A stretch of DNA of 64,000 nt from Roseobacter sp. MED193. Lineage in GTDB: Bacteria; Pseudomonadota; Alphaproteobacteria; Rhodobacterales; Rhodobacteraceae. Below the pieces are notes generated by a model. That model searched no databases, was not told the DNA's origin, and was given only the letters and a program-made list of their open reading frames with translations. Location of the stretch: NCBI RefSeq assembly GCF_000152965.1, contig NZ_CH902583.1, forward strand, positions 1,997,200-2,061,199, read 5' to 3'. Every line of letters begins with the position of its first letter. Position 1 is the stretch's first letter. Positions 1 through 8,125 of this stretch are shown in pieces. Both the position numbers and the translations under genes were made by a program.

Positions 1-435
1 GCGCCCGATATCTTCGCGATCGGCGATTGCGTGTCGTTTCCACAGGTTCACCTCGGATGCCACACCCGTCTGGAATCGGTACAGAACGCGACCGACCAAG
101 CCCGTTCGCTGGCCCAGACCCTGACCGGCACGCCACAACCCTATGCCGCCCTGCCGTGGTTCTGGTCGGACATCGGCGCCGTGAAACTCCAGATCGCCGG
201 TCTTGCCCGGGAAGGGGGCGAAACCCTGGCGACCCGATCCGACGATGGGCAGGTGAAGTCGGTCTATCACTTGGCAGGAGGCCAGCTGGTGGCCTGCGAA
301 ACGCTCAACAGCGCGGGCGAGCACATGCTTTCGCGACGCATGATCGCCGAGGGGATCACGCCGGCGCGCACGGTGCTCGAGACGGGCGACACGGCCGAGA
401 TCAAGAAGGCCTACGCTGCAGTGAAAAACTTCTAA
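1..435 (+). CDS. FAD-dependent oxidoreductase, C-terminal part (5' end outside window)
   Basis: The reading frame is open from base 1 and stops at 435. The first visible residues, APDIFAIGDC, are the second FAD-binding motif (D-I-F-A-I-G-D) of ferredoxin/rubredoxin-reductase-type pyridine-nucleotide disulfide oxidoreductases. The remaining 130 or so residues fit the C-terminal reductase domain (for example WFWSDIGAVKLQIAGL). Such enzymes pass electrons from NAD(P)H through FAD to a small iron-sulfur protein, often for a Rieske oxygenase. The partner and substrate cannot be read here. It is the last host-type gene before the integrase, so it probably marks the left flank of the prophage. Confidence 0.85.
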   Translation, partial: APDIFAIGDCVSFPQVHLGCHTRLESVQNATDQARSLAQTLTGTPQPYAALPWFWSDIGAVKLQIAGLAREGGETLATRSDDGQVKSVYHLAGGQLVACETLNSAGEHMLSRRMIAEGITPARTVLETGDTAEIKKAYAAVKNF

Positions 436-978
436 GACGGATGTTTGGACCAGCTAACCGTGTGGGATGGTGGTCCGCCGAAAAACGAGCTTGGACAAAA
501 CAGTCCCACAGTCAGTATTTGGATGCCCGCCGGGCTTTGTCCCGAGTTCCAAGTCGACATCCGTCTGTCACCGATTCAACCTTATTCGCGATCGCAACGT
601 GACGGTAGCGGCCATTGCGTTGCATCCGACGAATGCCGGAAACGTCCCGCATAGCGGGCCTTAGTGCGGCACGCAGCGAACGACCGCTTCCCGCCCTTCA
701 CGTCGGTGGTGCTTCAACAGCGACAGCTGATAGATGGCGCGAACGGCGGAAAGGTCCGGCATGGCTGCCTCTCGCAACAGTATTGTGTAAGGCGAAGGAA
801 CCTTTCGTCAGGCAGCGGTCACCAATGCACCACCCGCAAGTGCCAACCTGGATTCCGGAATTCATCCCGTGCCTATGAGTTCCGGGTTCTTCCTAAATTC
901 CGGCAGCACTGACGTGCTCTAACTTGATTCGGGCGCGAATCTACGCCTCATGTCAGGGTTAGAAGGAGGCTGGAACCC
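436..978. other. 543-base stretch without a convincing gene
   Basis: Short open frames on both strands show no recognisable protein and no ribosome binding site. The only clear signal is AAGGAGG at the right end, which serves the integrase. Any left attachment site of the prophage would be expected here, but I found no tRNA fragment and no repeat that recurs near the likely right end. Confidence 0.5.
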
Positions 979-2238
979 ATGCGCAACCGATTGAAACTGA
1001 ATGAAAAAGAAGTACGCAACCTGGAATCCACTGAGGGTCGTGACTACCAGGTTTTCGACAGCGAGATCCGCGGATTTTCCATCCGGGTCTACAAATCCGG
1101 CAATAAGGCTTTCACGCTGGATTACCGCATCAACGGCCGGCAGCGGCGCTACAAGCTCGGCGCCTGGCCCGAATGGACCACGACAGCTGCCCGCGAACGT
1201 GCCAAGGAAATCAGGCGGCAAATCGACGAGGGAATCGACCCGCTCTCTGTTCGCGAGACCGAACGAGAGGCCCCGAAGGTCAGCGACATGATCGATCGCT
1301 ATATTGAGGAACACCTGCCCCGGCTCGCGCCGCGCAATGCCTCAGACCAGATTTCAATGCTACGGAAGATGGTCGAACCTGAATGGGGCAACCGGCTGGT
1401 GACAGAGATCACCAAGCAGGACGTCGAGCGCTTTCTGAACAAGGTCGCCGAGGGGCGGCCGCGCCCTTCAAAGCTCAAGCCCAACAACCGCGCCCGCAAG
1501 CTGCAAGGCTGGAAACCTACACCGATCCGGGCCAACCGGGTCGGGCAACTTCTGCGCAAGATGTTCAATCTGGCCATCAGCTGGGAATGGCGCGAAGACA
1601 ACCCTGCGGCTGGGTTCCGCATGCGGATTGAGAACAGCCGCGAACGCTTCCTGAGCCATGAAGAGTTGGCAAGGCTGGCCACCGCACTGGACCACGCAGA
1701 AGATCAGCGCGCGGCGGGGATCATCCGCATGTGCATGCTGACCGGCGCGCGTGTCGGGGAAGTCCGCACGGCGCGGTTTGAACATTTCAACCTCGACTAT
1801 GGCAGCTGGGCCAAGCCCGCTGACACGACCAAGCAACGCAAGGTCCACCGCATCCCGATTTCCGCCGACGTGGCCACGATCGTGCGCCAGCGCAAATTGG
1901 TCGTGCCCAAGGGCTCGCCGTGGCTCTTTCCCGGCGACACGCCGGGCCAGCCTGTTAAGGAAATCCGCCGGTTTTGGCGCAACATGCAGCGCGAGGCGGA
2001 GATCCCCGATGTGCGCATCCACGACCTGCGCCACACATTCGCGTCGCTTTTGGTCAGCGGTGGCGCCTCGCTCGAGATGGTCGGGCGTCTGCTGGGCCAC
2101 TCGCAGATGTCGACCACACAGCGCTACGCCCATTTCATGGACTCGCCCTTGCGCGCTGGCGTCGATGCTGTGGCCCAGGCCTTTCGGCCGCGCCCCGTCC
2201 TTGTGCACGATACGAGGACCGATCGTGCTGCAAGCTGA
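979..2238 (+). CDS. Tyrosine recombinase / prophage integrase with DUF4102-type arm-binding domain
   Basis: This 419-residue protein catalyses site-specific recombination between phage and host attachment sites. Residues about 5-95 resemble the DUF4102 arm-binding domain (FDSEIRGFSIRVYKSG, DYRINGRQRRYKLG). About 100-215 is the SAM-like core-binding domain. The catalytic domain follows with Arg258 (TGARVGEV), Lys288, His348/Arg351 (HDLRHTFAS), His374 (LLGHSQMSTT) and the nucleophile Tyr383 (QRYAH). All catalytic residues are present and the length is normal for the family. The start is supported by AAGGAGG nine bases upstream. It points into the prophage, with a convergent unknown gene immediately downstream. 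The target site is not visible. Confidence 0.95.
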   Translation: MRNRLKLNEKEVRNLESTEGRDYQVFDSEIRGFSIRVYKSGNKAFTLDYRINGRQRRYKLGAWPEWTTTAARERAKEIRRQIDEGIDPLSVRETEREAPKVSDMIDRYIEEHLPRLAPRNASDQISMLRKMVEPEWGNRLVTEITKQDVERFLNKVAEGRPRPSKLKPNNRARKLQGWKPTPIRANRVGQLLRKMFNLAISWEWREDNPAAGFRMRIENSRERFLSHEELARLATALDHAEDQRAAGIIRMCMLTGARVGEVRTARFEHFNLDYGSWAKPADTTKQRKVHRIPISADVATIVRQRKLVVPKGSPWLFPGDTPGQPVKEIRRFWRNMQREAEIPDVRIHDLRHTFASLLVSGGASLEMVGRLLGHSQMSTTQRYAHFMDSPLRAGVDAVAQAFRPRPVLVHDTRTDRAAS

Positions 2239-2243
2239 CGGGC

Positions 2244-2852
2244 TCACGCCAGCGCTGTGAGACGGCGCCAGACCGCTGCGACCCGTTTCCGAATGGTGCT
2301 CTCATCGGGAATATCACCGGTTTCGGACTCGCTGTGGAACCAGTCGATGATCAGGGACACGAAATCTGCCTGCTTTTGCGGGATCCCCTGCTCGTTGATG
2401 ATGCGCACCATCTCCACGAACATGCCATCCCAGTCGTAGCGCGGCTCGCTGCCCCCGGCCCCGCCCTTGCGGCCACCTTTTCGCCGGAGAAGATCGCATT
2501 CCTCTTCAAAAGCCAGCACATCATCTGCCTTCAACAGCAGGTCCGCCCGGCGCAATCGCAGCCCCTGCGTTGGATGCGTAACGTACCGCCAGATGGTGCT
2601 TCCGTCGGGCAGGATATGCCGCACAGTGCAGGACTTTTCGCTGCGCGCATAGCGTCGGAACATCGCCATGATGTCGGCGGCGTTGATTTGCACAAGACCA
2701 GCCACGGGCTCGGTACCGCAGACAAGCGGGCCAACCGCCGTCATCATCTGCAACTGGCCTGTGAGCGCCCAGCCCGCAACATCGGTTGGGCAGCATCCCC
2801 AACGCGCGGCGACTTCGTTGAGAGAAAAAATTGGTCGGGGTGGCAGAGACAT
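2244..2852 (-). CDS. Conserved phage-type protein of unknown function
   Basis: This 202-residue protein is convergent with the integrase, with only five bases between the stop codons. I chose the ATG at 2852 because AAGGAG lies six bases upstream; an open extension to 2912 lacks such a site. The N-terminus (FSLNEVAARWGCCPTDVAGWALTGQL) looks like a helix-turn-helix of excisionase or AlpA type, so DNA binding is plausible. A basic stretch (LLRRKGGRKGG) sits near residue 145 and the C-terminus is acidic and helical. I do not recognise a named family. Its place between integrase and regulator would suit a directionality or control role, which is inference. Confidence 0.7.
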   Translation of the reverse strand: MSLPPRPIFSLNEVAARWGCCPTDVAGWALTGQLQMMTAVGPLVCGTEPVAGLVQINAADIMAMFRRYARSEKSCTVRHILPDGSTIWRYVTHPTQGLRLRRADLLLKADDVLAFEEECDLLRRKGGRKGGAGGSEPRYDWDGMFVEMVRIINEQGIPQKQADFVSLIIDWFHSESETGDIPDESTIRKRVAAVWRRLTALA

Positions 2853-3070
2853 ATGGTGCTCCTTCTGTCGATCGCGCGGGCGCCCTGCCCGTCGCGTTCG
2901 TGCTGAGATCAATCACCGATGGACAGGATGACCATCCGGTGGAAACCCTCAGCGCCGGAGCTGAACCCGATACCTCACGCGCAGCACGTGACGACCTGCA
3001 ACTCTCCTTCAGAGAATCGCTGAGGCTTCGGGTCCGCGATTATTGGCCTGCCGACCGGGAATGCACTAGG

Positions 3071-3095
3071 CTCAACGTCAAGTTCTGACGTTGAG
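3071..3095. promoter_or_regulatory. Perfect 10-bp inverted repeat, candidate operator of the WYL regulator
   Basis: CTCAACGTCA (3071-3080) and TGACGTTGAG (3086-3095) are exact reverse complements separated by five bases. The element ends 17 bases before the ATG of the WYL regulator, a natural place for autorepression. Confidence 0.55.
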
Positions 3096-3112
3096 AGGAA
3101 AATATTTGGCAC

Positions 3113-4099
3113 ATGAGAAAGGTTCTCGATGTTTTGCGCCTGGCTGAAGCGGCTCTCGCGAGGGAGAACGGCATCAACATGGATGACATCCAGCGGCTGC
3201 TGAAGCTCCGCACACGGACTGCACAACGCCTCATTCACCTATTCGAGGAGGCTTTCCCTGCGGTTGAAAAACGCAAGGATCCGGATCGAACCAGGTGGTG
3301 GAAACTGCACGATGAGCCACTGATACGGTATCAAGGCATCCGCGAGAAAGAGCTGGCCTCTCTCGAAACCGCCATCCTGCGCGCGCGCCAGCATGGGTCG
3401 CCCCTCGAAGTCCACCATCTTGAATCCATCCGCGATCGCATGCTCGCCAGCATGTCGCCGATAGAGGCGCGGGCCATCAAGCGCAATGCCAAGGCCGTGC
3501 TGGAGGCGCGCGGCCATGCCTACCGCCCTGGCCCTCGTGCGCGCCTGAACCCTGACATTTTATCTGCGATCGAAGAAGCCCTGGAAACCAGCATGCGACT
3601 GTCGGTCAGCTATCAGGGCAAGGAGGATGCGGTCGCCACGGATCGCAGCCTTGAGTCCTATGGATTATTGTTTGGGATCCGCGAGTATCTCATTGCCCGC
3701 GACACTAACAAGGATGACCGGCTGCGCAGCTTTCGCCTCGATCGCATTGCTGCCATCGCCGTCACCGATCAGCCTTTTCAAAAGGACCCGGAGGTTGATC
3801 TGCAGGCTCATGCGGCAAAGGCGTTTGGGTCCTATTACAGCGAAGAGGAATTCGGACCTGTCGCGTGGCGCTTCAGCCCGGAGGCTGCGAAAGTTGCGCG
3901 CGAGTTCGAGTTCCACCCGGACCAGCGCGTCGAGGAAACTGACGACGGTGGGATGATCGTTCGCTTCAGCGCGAGTGGCTGGTTGGAAATGGCCTGGCAT
4001 CTCTACAAATGGGGCGATGGCGTCACCGTTCTGGAGCCTGCCGGGCTTGCAAAGGTTGTTGCCGAGCACCGTCGCGGCGACTTTCCTTCCCTGCCGTAG
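3113..4099 (+). CDS. WYL-domain transcriptional regulator
   Basis: This 328-residue protein has a winged helix-turn-helix at about residues 1-65 (MDDIQRLLKLRTRTAQRLIHLFEE). A WYL-like domain at about 160-230 contains YGLLFGIREYLIARD followed by RSFRLDRI. The C-terminal extension (about 250-325; FSASGWLEMAWHLYKWGDGVTVLEP) is the WCX type. WYL proteins are cytosolic ligand-sensing repressors or activators, often linked to prophages and defence islands. The literal W-Y-L triplet is replaced by R-E-Y-L. No CI/Cro-like repressor was seen in this prophage, so this is the best candidate for a lysogeny or cargo regulator (inference). A perfect inverted repeat lies just upstream. Confidence 0.85.
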   Translation: MRKVLDVLRLAEAALARENGINMDDIQRLLKLRTRTAQRLIHLFEEAFPAVEKRKDPDRTRWWKLHDEPLIRYQGIREKELASLETAILRARQHGSPLEVHHLESIRDRMLASMSPIEARAIKRNAKAVLEARGHAYRPGPRARLNPDILSAIEEALETSMRLSVSYQGKEDAVATDRSLESYGLLFGIREYLIARDTNKDDRLRSFRLDRIAAIAVTDQPFQKDPEVDLQAHAAKAFGSYYSEEEFGPVAWRFSPEAAKVAREFEFHPDQRVEETDDGGMIVRFSASGWLEMAWHLYKWGDGVTVLEPAGLAKVVAEHRRGDFPSLP

Positions 4100-4350
4100 A
4101 CTGGCTGTTCCCGGCCTGGTGCTGCGTTGTGCGCATGATTCCTACAACGGGCCGGAATTCAAATCCGGGATCGGTGTCGTGATGACCGCCGGTTTCCGGT
4201 CCAAGCGCGCGAAACACGCCAAAACGCTGATTTTGTTGGCCGGAACTCAGGCCGCCGTATGACCGCCGGTCACTGCCTAGGGGCCGGTCGGTTCGGGATG
4301 TTTCTCTGCCTCTGCTGGCGACGCATGCCAGCTTTGAAACGGAGACACCC

Positions 4351-4602
4351 ATGTCTGATCAGCACATTTCACCGCCGACGCGCCCTGCGCCCTTGTTGTC
4401 GGAAATGTACACACGCCAGCAGCTGGCCGTGGAGCTTGGCTTCACCTGCGACACGCTCTGCCGCTGGGAAGCCCGCCAAATTGGCCCGCCCTGCACGCGC
4501 ATTGGGAGACGGGTCTTTTATCGTCGTGACGCGGTTGAGGCCTGGCTACTTGAACAGGAAAATACACGCGTCACTCGCGGGTGCCGGGGGGCACGCAGAT
4601 GA
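4351..4602 (+). CDS. AlpA/excisionase-like helix-turn-helix protein
   Basis: This 83-residue protein consists almost entirely of one MerR/AlpA-type DNA-binding unit. YTRQQLAVELGFTCDTLCRWE is the helix-turn-helix and GPPCTRIGRRVFYRRDAVEAWL is the wing and C-terminal helix. Such proteins act as excisionases or as activators of early phage genes. It is the first gene of an early cluster whose members overlap by ATGA junctions (4351-7091). The preceding 250 bases hold no gene but contain a repeated 12-mer. Confidence 0.8.
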   Translation: MSDQHISPPTRPAPLLSEMYTRQQLAVELGFTCDTLCRWEARQIGPPCTRIGRRVFYRRDAVEAWLLEQENTRVTRGCRGARR

Positions 4603-4868
4603 GCATTCCCATGCCCTTCCGCAAGCCCAGCGCCCGGGACCGCGTCCGCCAGGACTGGATCGAAGAACGCCGGCGCGAGGCGCGCATGGTGATCGCTGAT
4701 GTGGCGCACCATTCTGATTATCTGGTGCGGCTGGCCTGCAATGTGCTGGTGCAACATGGTGAGACCTTCGAGGAGCGCGAAGACGCGCGCATTCTGCTGG
4801 TCATCCTAGATGCCAAGACGCCTGGTCGGTTGCCTGCACCCTCCCCAGACCGGGAGGGCCGCTCATGA
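4599..4868 (+). CDS. Small conserved phage protein of unknown function
   Basis: This 89-residue protein starts at the ATG at 4599, which overlaps the stop of the previous gene (ATGA) and so looks translationally coupled. It is basic in the first third (RDRVRQDWIEERRREARMV) and helical after that (LVRLACNVLVQHGETFEEREDARILLVIL), with a proline-rich tail. I do not recognise a family. It lies between the HTH protein and the VRR-NUC nuclease in a tight early operon, so a role in phage DNA metabolism or its control is likely but not shown. Confidence 0.7.
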   Translation: MSIPMPFRKPSARDRVRQDWIEERRREARMVIADVAHHSDYLVRLACNVLVQHGETFEEREDARILLVILDAKTPGRLPAPSPDREGRS

Positions 4869-5260
4869 AACGCCGCGGCACACCTGAAGCAGATCTGCAG
4901 CGCGCTGTCGTGACCGCGCTGCGCTTTGCGCTCCCCAAGGGCGCCATCATCCATCACTGCGCCAATGAGGTCACCGAAGCCGGCCCGCGTGGGGCCAAGC
5001 GGCAAGCCATCCTCGTTGGCATGGGTGTCCATCCCGGATTTGCCGATCTGATCATTCTCTGCGAGGGCAAGGCGCTCTTCCTCGAGCTGAAATCCCTCAA
5101 GGGGCGGCTCAGCCCAGCGCAGGAGGCGTTTCGGGACGCCGTGACGGCGCAGGGCTTTGGCTGGGCGCTGGTGCGTTCACTTGATGATGCGCTGGGCGCC
5201 CTCGCCGATTATGGCTTTACGACGCGCGTCGCCCCTCCAACCGGGAGGATCGCCCCATGA
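4865..5260 (+). CDS. VRR-NUC domain endonuclease
   Basis: This 131-residue protein matches the virus-type replication-repair nuclease family, a PD-(D/E)XK fold. It shows an N-terminal helix with a conserved Glu (PEADLQRAVVTALR), the acidic motif HPGFADLIIL near residue 60 and LFLELKS near residue 76, the E-x-K signature. Stand-alone VRR-NUC proteins cleave branched or flap DNA in a metal-dependent way. The gene starts in an ATGA overlap with the preceding gene and ends in another with the replication-initiator-like gene, placing it in the early replication cluster. Confidence 0.88.
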   Translation: MKRRGTPEADLQRAVVTALRFALPKGAIIHHCANEVTEAGPRGAKRQAILVGMGVHPGFADLIILCEGKALFLELKSLKGRLSPAQEAFRDAVTAQGFGWALVRSLDDALGALADYGFTTRVAPPTGRIAP

Positions 5261-6372
5261 GCCATGCCGCCACAAACTGGGCCATCCAGCAGCGCGGGCT
5301 GAAGCCCACGACCAAAATCGTGCTTTGGCATCTGTGTGACCGGTTCAACCCGGACTTCGGGTGTTTTCCGACGCAAGAGCGGCTCGCACATGATTGTGAA
5401 ATCGGGCGCGCCACATTGAACCGCCATCTCGATGAGCTGGAGGCCCGCCGGTTGATCAAGCGCGTGCGCATCGTCGACACTAAAACCGGCCAGCAGCGGC
5501 CCACACGGTATTTGTTGGGGTTCGAGTTCGACGATGGAAATGGTGCCCGACCGTCAAGCGCACCCCCTGATGGGAACACCGCTACGGGTGCAGGTGACAC
5601 AGCCCCGCCCCGCCGCCCTGAGGACGCGTCCTCCAAATCGCAAAACACCGCAAAAACCCCGTGTCTTGATTTGGGACACGGGCAAGACGCTGAAACGTCC
5701 TATGGCGACGAGGGTAAAACACTGTCAGTCCCTGCCACGCCATGTCCCAAAACAGGACACGGGCCCGTGTCTCATTTTGGGCAAAACCCGTGTCTCAAAA
5801 ATGGCGATTCCCGTGTCTCAAAATGGGACACTAACCCTGTAAGGGAACCTTTAAGTAAACCAGTAAAGGAGGAGGAGGACGCGCGAGCGCGCGAAACTGC
5901 ATTTGATGTTTTTTTTGGAAAGCTGCTCACGGCGCTGGGCTTCGATCCAGACGGGCCCCTGCCCGGCTGGTGGCAAGGCAGGCCGCCTCGAGAACATGTG
6001 TGGCGATGGATTGATGATCTCGGGCTGATCGAGGTTGAAATCCTCGAGGCGGCTGAGGCGTCTCGGCAGGAGCATCCCGAGCCTCCCGACGGGCCCAAGG
6101 CGCTGGATCGGATCATGCAGCGGGCCGCCCAGCGCAAGGCGCAGACCAAAGCGGTTTCGGATATCTCAAAGGGCCAGGACGGCAAAGCGAGGCGGAGAAA
6201 GGGGACTCCAGGGCCTGCCCCCAGCATCGATGAGCTCGCGGCCTTCTATGCAGACCGGGTAAAGGGCGACGGATACTTACCACCCAGCATGATCAGCACT
6301 TCCATGTGCCAAGCAATGCTGGAGCGCGGACTGGTGACCCATGACCAGCTGCGGATGCGGGGTGTGCTATGA
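5257..6372 (+). CDS. Phage replication-initiator-like protein with N-terminal helix-turn-helix
   Basis: The N-terminal 95 residues form a HTH_36-like domain (KIVLWHLCDRFNPDFGCFPT, then CEIGRATLNRHLDELEARRL), typical of phage O/replication proteins. A low-complexity linker (about 100-215) is encoded over a cluster of GTGTC/GACAC repeats. The C-terminal part (about 215-371) is helical with a basic patch (KARRRKGT). The layout of DNA-binding domain, repeat-bearing middle and C-terminal loading region parallels lambda O, where the origin lies inside the gene. The start overlaps the VRR-NUC stop and the end overlaps the next gene, both as ATGA. DNA-binding is secure; the initiator role is inferred. 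Confidence 0.7.
   Translation: MSHAATNWAIQQRGLKPTTKIVLWHLCDRFNPDFGCFPTQERLAHDCEIGRATLNRHLDELEARRLIKRVRIVDTKTGQQRPTRYLLGFEFDDGNGARPSSAPPDGNTATGAGDTAPPRRPEDASSKSQNTAKTPCLDLGHGQDAETSYGDEGKTLSVPATPCPKTGHGPVSHFGQNPCLKNGDSRVSKWDTNPVREPLSKPVKEEEDARARETAFDVFFGKLLTALGFDPDGPLPGWWQGRPPREHVWRWIDDLGLIEVEILEAAEASRQEHPEPPDGPKALDRIMQRAAQRKAQTKAVSDISKGQDGKARRRKGTPGPAPSIDELAAFYADRVKGDGYLPPSMISTSMCQAMLERGLVTHDQLRMRGVL
5658..5831. repeat. Cluster of GTGTC/GACAC inverted repeats, candidate phage replication origin
   Basis: At 5658-5682 there is CCCGTGTC, nine bases, GACACGGG. At 5756-5771 there is a perfect 16-bp palindrome, GACACGGGCCCGTGTC. Further CCCGTGTCTCA copies begin at 5764, 5788 and 5810, the last closing with GACAC at 5827-5831 to form another inverted repeat. 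All lie within the reading frame of the initiator-like gene, where they encode near-repeated short peptides. Confidence 0.6.
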
Positions 6373-7091
6373 GCAAGTTTGATCGCAAACTCCATGGACA
6401 GCCAATCGCTTCACCGCGCAAAGAGGGGCTCCAATCCCGCAAGGGACGCCCAAAGCGCGTGATGACCGTGCAGCAGGCGCTGGAATGGGCGTTTCGCACC
6501 GAATGCGCTCAGCTGGAGCTGCCCGAGCCGCCTGATCCAGAGCGCGGCCAGGGGTTTGGCTTTGGCCTCGAATACGTGCTCATGCAGCGCGCGGCGCTGG
6601 GCTGCCAAATCGATGGTGGTCGGTACAAAATGGGCGATTACACCCACGAGGATGCTGAGGTGATCGCGGCCACTGTGGCCGGGATGCCTGATGATCTCGG
6701 TGGTAAGCGCATGGCAATACGCGTGGCCGAGCTCGCGCGCGCTGGGCTCACGCCGGACTGGATGCCAGGGGCAGTGCCACGCTGTGTGCCGGTGGACATG
6801 AAGCGCAACCGGTATGGCGATCGCGCGGTGACCGAGGTGGTTGGGACCGAGCGCGTGCTGAGCCGCGGGAAGTGGCGGACGGTGGAGGTTCGGGCCTGTC
6901 CCGTTACTTACTCGCTCCATCCGGAGCAGATTGAAGCGGCAAGGCGGGCGTATGGTGACTGGTGGCGGGCGCTGGAATGGATCCGGGACGGCTTGCAAGT
7001 GGGGAATATGCTGCGGGATGTTCAAATAGCCGCAGCCCTGCCGGCACAGCGGCCTTGGAAGCCGAAACAAACACGCCTACGATCACCTTAA
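6369..7091 (+). CDS. Early phage protein of unknown function
   Basis: This 240-residue protein begins in an ATGA overlap with the initiator-like gene and is the last of the early operon. The N-terminus is very basic (KGRPKRVM). The middle contains MQRAALGCQIDGG and a helical stretch (YTHEDAEVIAATVAGMPDDL). The C-terminus has SLHPEQIEAARRAYGDWWRALEWIR, which looks like a helix pair. I do not recognise the family. Position suggests a partner in replication or early transcription control. Confidence 0.75.
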   Translation: MSKFDRKLHGQPIASPRKEGLQSRKGRPKRVMTVQQALEWAFRTECAQLELPEPPDPERGQGFGFGLEYVLMQRAALGCQIDGGRYKMGDYTHEDAEVIAATVAGMPDDLGGKRMAIRVAELARAGLTPDWMPGAVPRCVPVDMKRNRYGDRAVTEVVGTERVLSRGKWRTVEVRACPVTYSLHPEQIEAARRAYGDWWRALEWIRDGLQVGNMLRDVQIAAALPAQRPWKPKQTRLRSP

Positions 7092-7167
7092 CGCATGATC
7101 AGAATAACAACTGTTCGCCTGACCGTTTCGCGCCAGGAGCAGGCTTAAAAACTCAAGGAGCATTCAA

Positions 7168-7551
7168 TTGGCAGCCACCGCCACAATCGAACTCAAAGAC
7201 TTGGTGCTTCAAACAGCCATCGGGACTTACGGCGAAAACGACACGGTTCCGGAAGCCCATGTCCTAGATATGACTTTGTCGATCGCTCCGGAGAAAGTGT
7301 TCGTGTCAGAAGACGACATGAGCCAAGTTTTTGATTACGATCCGTTGATTGAAGAAATTAATCACTTGGCAGGTGATGGCCACTACGAGACGCAAGAATG
7401 GCTTGTCAGCAGGATTGCAAAAGCATGTGCTGCATACCCAGAGATCACTGGTCTCGATATTGGCTTGCACAAACGTCCCGTGAAGGACGGAACCGGAACT
7501 CTGGGCATACGCCTCAGACTGGACGCCAATGACCTTGAAGGCCTGCGCTGA
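7168..7551 (+). CDS. FolB-like (dihydroneopterin aldolase family) protein
   Basis: This 127-residue protein has the tunnelling-fold pattern of FolB: LKDLVLQTAIGTYGENDTVP at the N-terminus, with the Glu of the substrate pocket, a central strand pair, and IGLHKRPVKDGTGTLGIRL near the C-terminus carrying the conserved Lys. FolB converts 7,8-dihydroneopterin to 6-hydroxymethyl-dihydropterin in folate synthesis. The start is TTG at 7168, supported by AAGGAG seven bases upstream. It stands alone between the phage early operon and the SOS-regulated umuDC genes. It may be a paralogue with another pterin-type substrate; the reaction is not proved by sequence. Confidence 0.75.
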   Translation: MAATATIELKDLVLQTAIGTYGENDTVPEAHVLDMTLSIAPEKVFVSEDDMSQVFDYDPLIEEINHLAGDGHYETQEWLVSRIAKACAAYPEITGLDIGLHKRPVKDGTGTLGIRLRLDANDLEGLR

Positions 7552-7660
7552 CATAGAGGCTCATCCGAACAACCACGCTTAATTCTGCCTAACCACACAC
7601 ACCTCCATCTACGGACGCTATCACCGCTTGACGTCACAGACCCAAATGCGCGACTTATGA

Positions 7661-7675
7661 GAACAAAGGCAGAAC
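7661..7675 (+). promoter_or_regulatory. SOS (LexA) box GAAC-N7-GAAC upstream of the first umuDC
   Basis: GAAC at 7661-7664, seven bases, GAAC at 7672-7675. This is the exact consensus of LexA operators in Rhodobacter-type alphaproteobacteria. It ends 15 bases before the umuD-like ATG. Confidence 0.85.
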
Positions 7676-7690
7676 AAGAGGGAATCGTGC

Positions 7691-8125
7691 ATGCCCGTCT
7701 ATCCGATAGAAGCGCCCATTGTCGCATCTGGGCAAACTGTACCCATCCATCTGCCCTTGGTCAGCGCGGGCTTCCCCTCGCCGGCCGGGGACGACCTCGA
7801 GGACGAGATTGATCCCATCGCCTGGGTCGTACGGCATCCCACCTCGACTTTTTGGTGGCGTGTTGAGGGCGACTGTCTATGGGATGTTGGCATTCGTGAT
7901 GGCGACATCATTGCTGTTGATCGAGCCGGAAAACGCCGTCTCGGCCGGGCAGTTCTGGCAGTCGTAGACGGTACAGTCACCGCCAAGATACTTCGAAAGA
8001 GGGATGGGAAATACTTCCTGTCACCTGCCAACAGTCAAGAAGCCTTTCCCGACATTGAGCTCACAGAAGACAGCGAAATCTGGGGTGTCATTGCGGGCGT
8101 CGTGCGGCGCTATGATCTGGCGTAA
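7691..8125 (+). CDS. umuD: UmuD-like S24 peptidase with Cys in place of the catalytic Ser
   Basis: This 144-residue protein has the length and order of UmuD, the SOS mutagenesis subunit that self-cleaves on RecA filaments and then activates UmuC. The cleavage site region is SAGFPSPA (Ala26-Gly27). The catalytic block reads [20 protein letters not shown], where family members have G-D-S-M, so the nucleophile Ser is Cys62 (codon TGT). The general-base Lys appears intact as Lys99 (VTAKILRK). An exact SOS box lies upstream and the stop overlaps the umuC start (TAATG). The protein could be a cysteine-dependent or cleavage-dead variant. Confidence 0.88.
   Translation: MPVYPIEAPIVASGQTVPIHLPLVSAGFPSPAGDDLEDEIDPIAWVVRHPTSTFWWRVEGDCLWDVGIRDGDIIAVDRAGKRRLGRAVLAVVDGTVTAKILRKRDGKYFLSPANSQEAFPDIELTEDSEIWGVIAGVVRRYDLA

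Noticed and set aside
436..978. Overlapping small open frames between the oxidoreductase and the integrase
   Set aside because: No ribosome binding sites, no family pattern, several frames mutually overlapping.
4182..4270. 12-base direct repeat ATGACCGCCGGT at 4182 and 4259
   Set aside because: Only two copies 77 bases apart with no further symmetry; could be chance in GC-rich DNA, so not called an operator.
5658..5831. CRISPR array
   Set aside because: Repeats are short, unevenly spaced, inverted and lie in a coding frame; no cas genes in the window.
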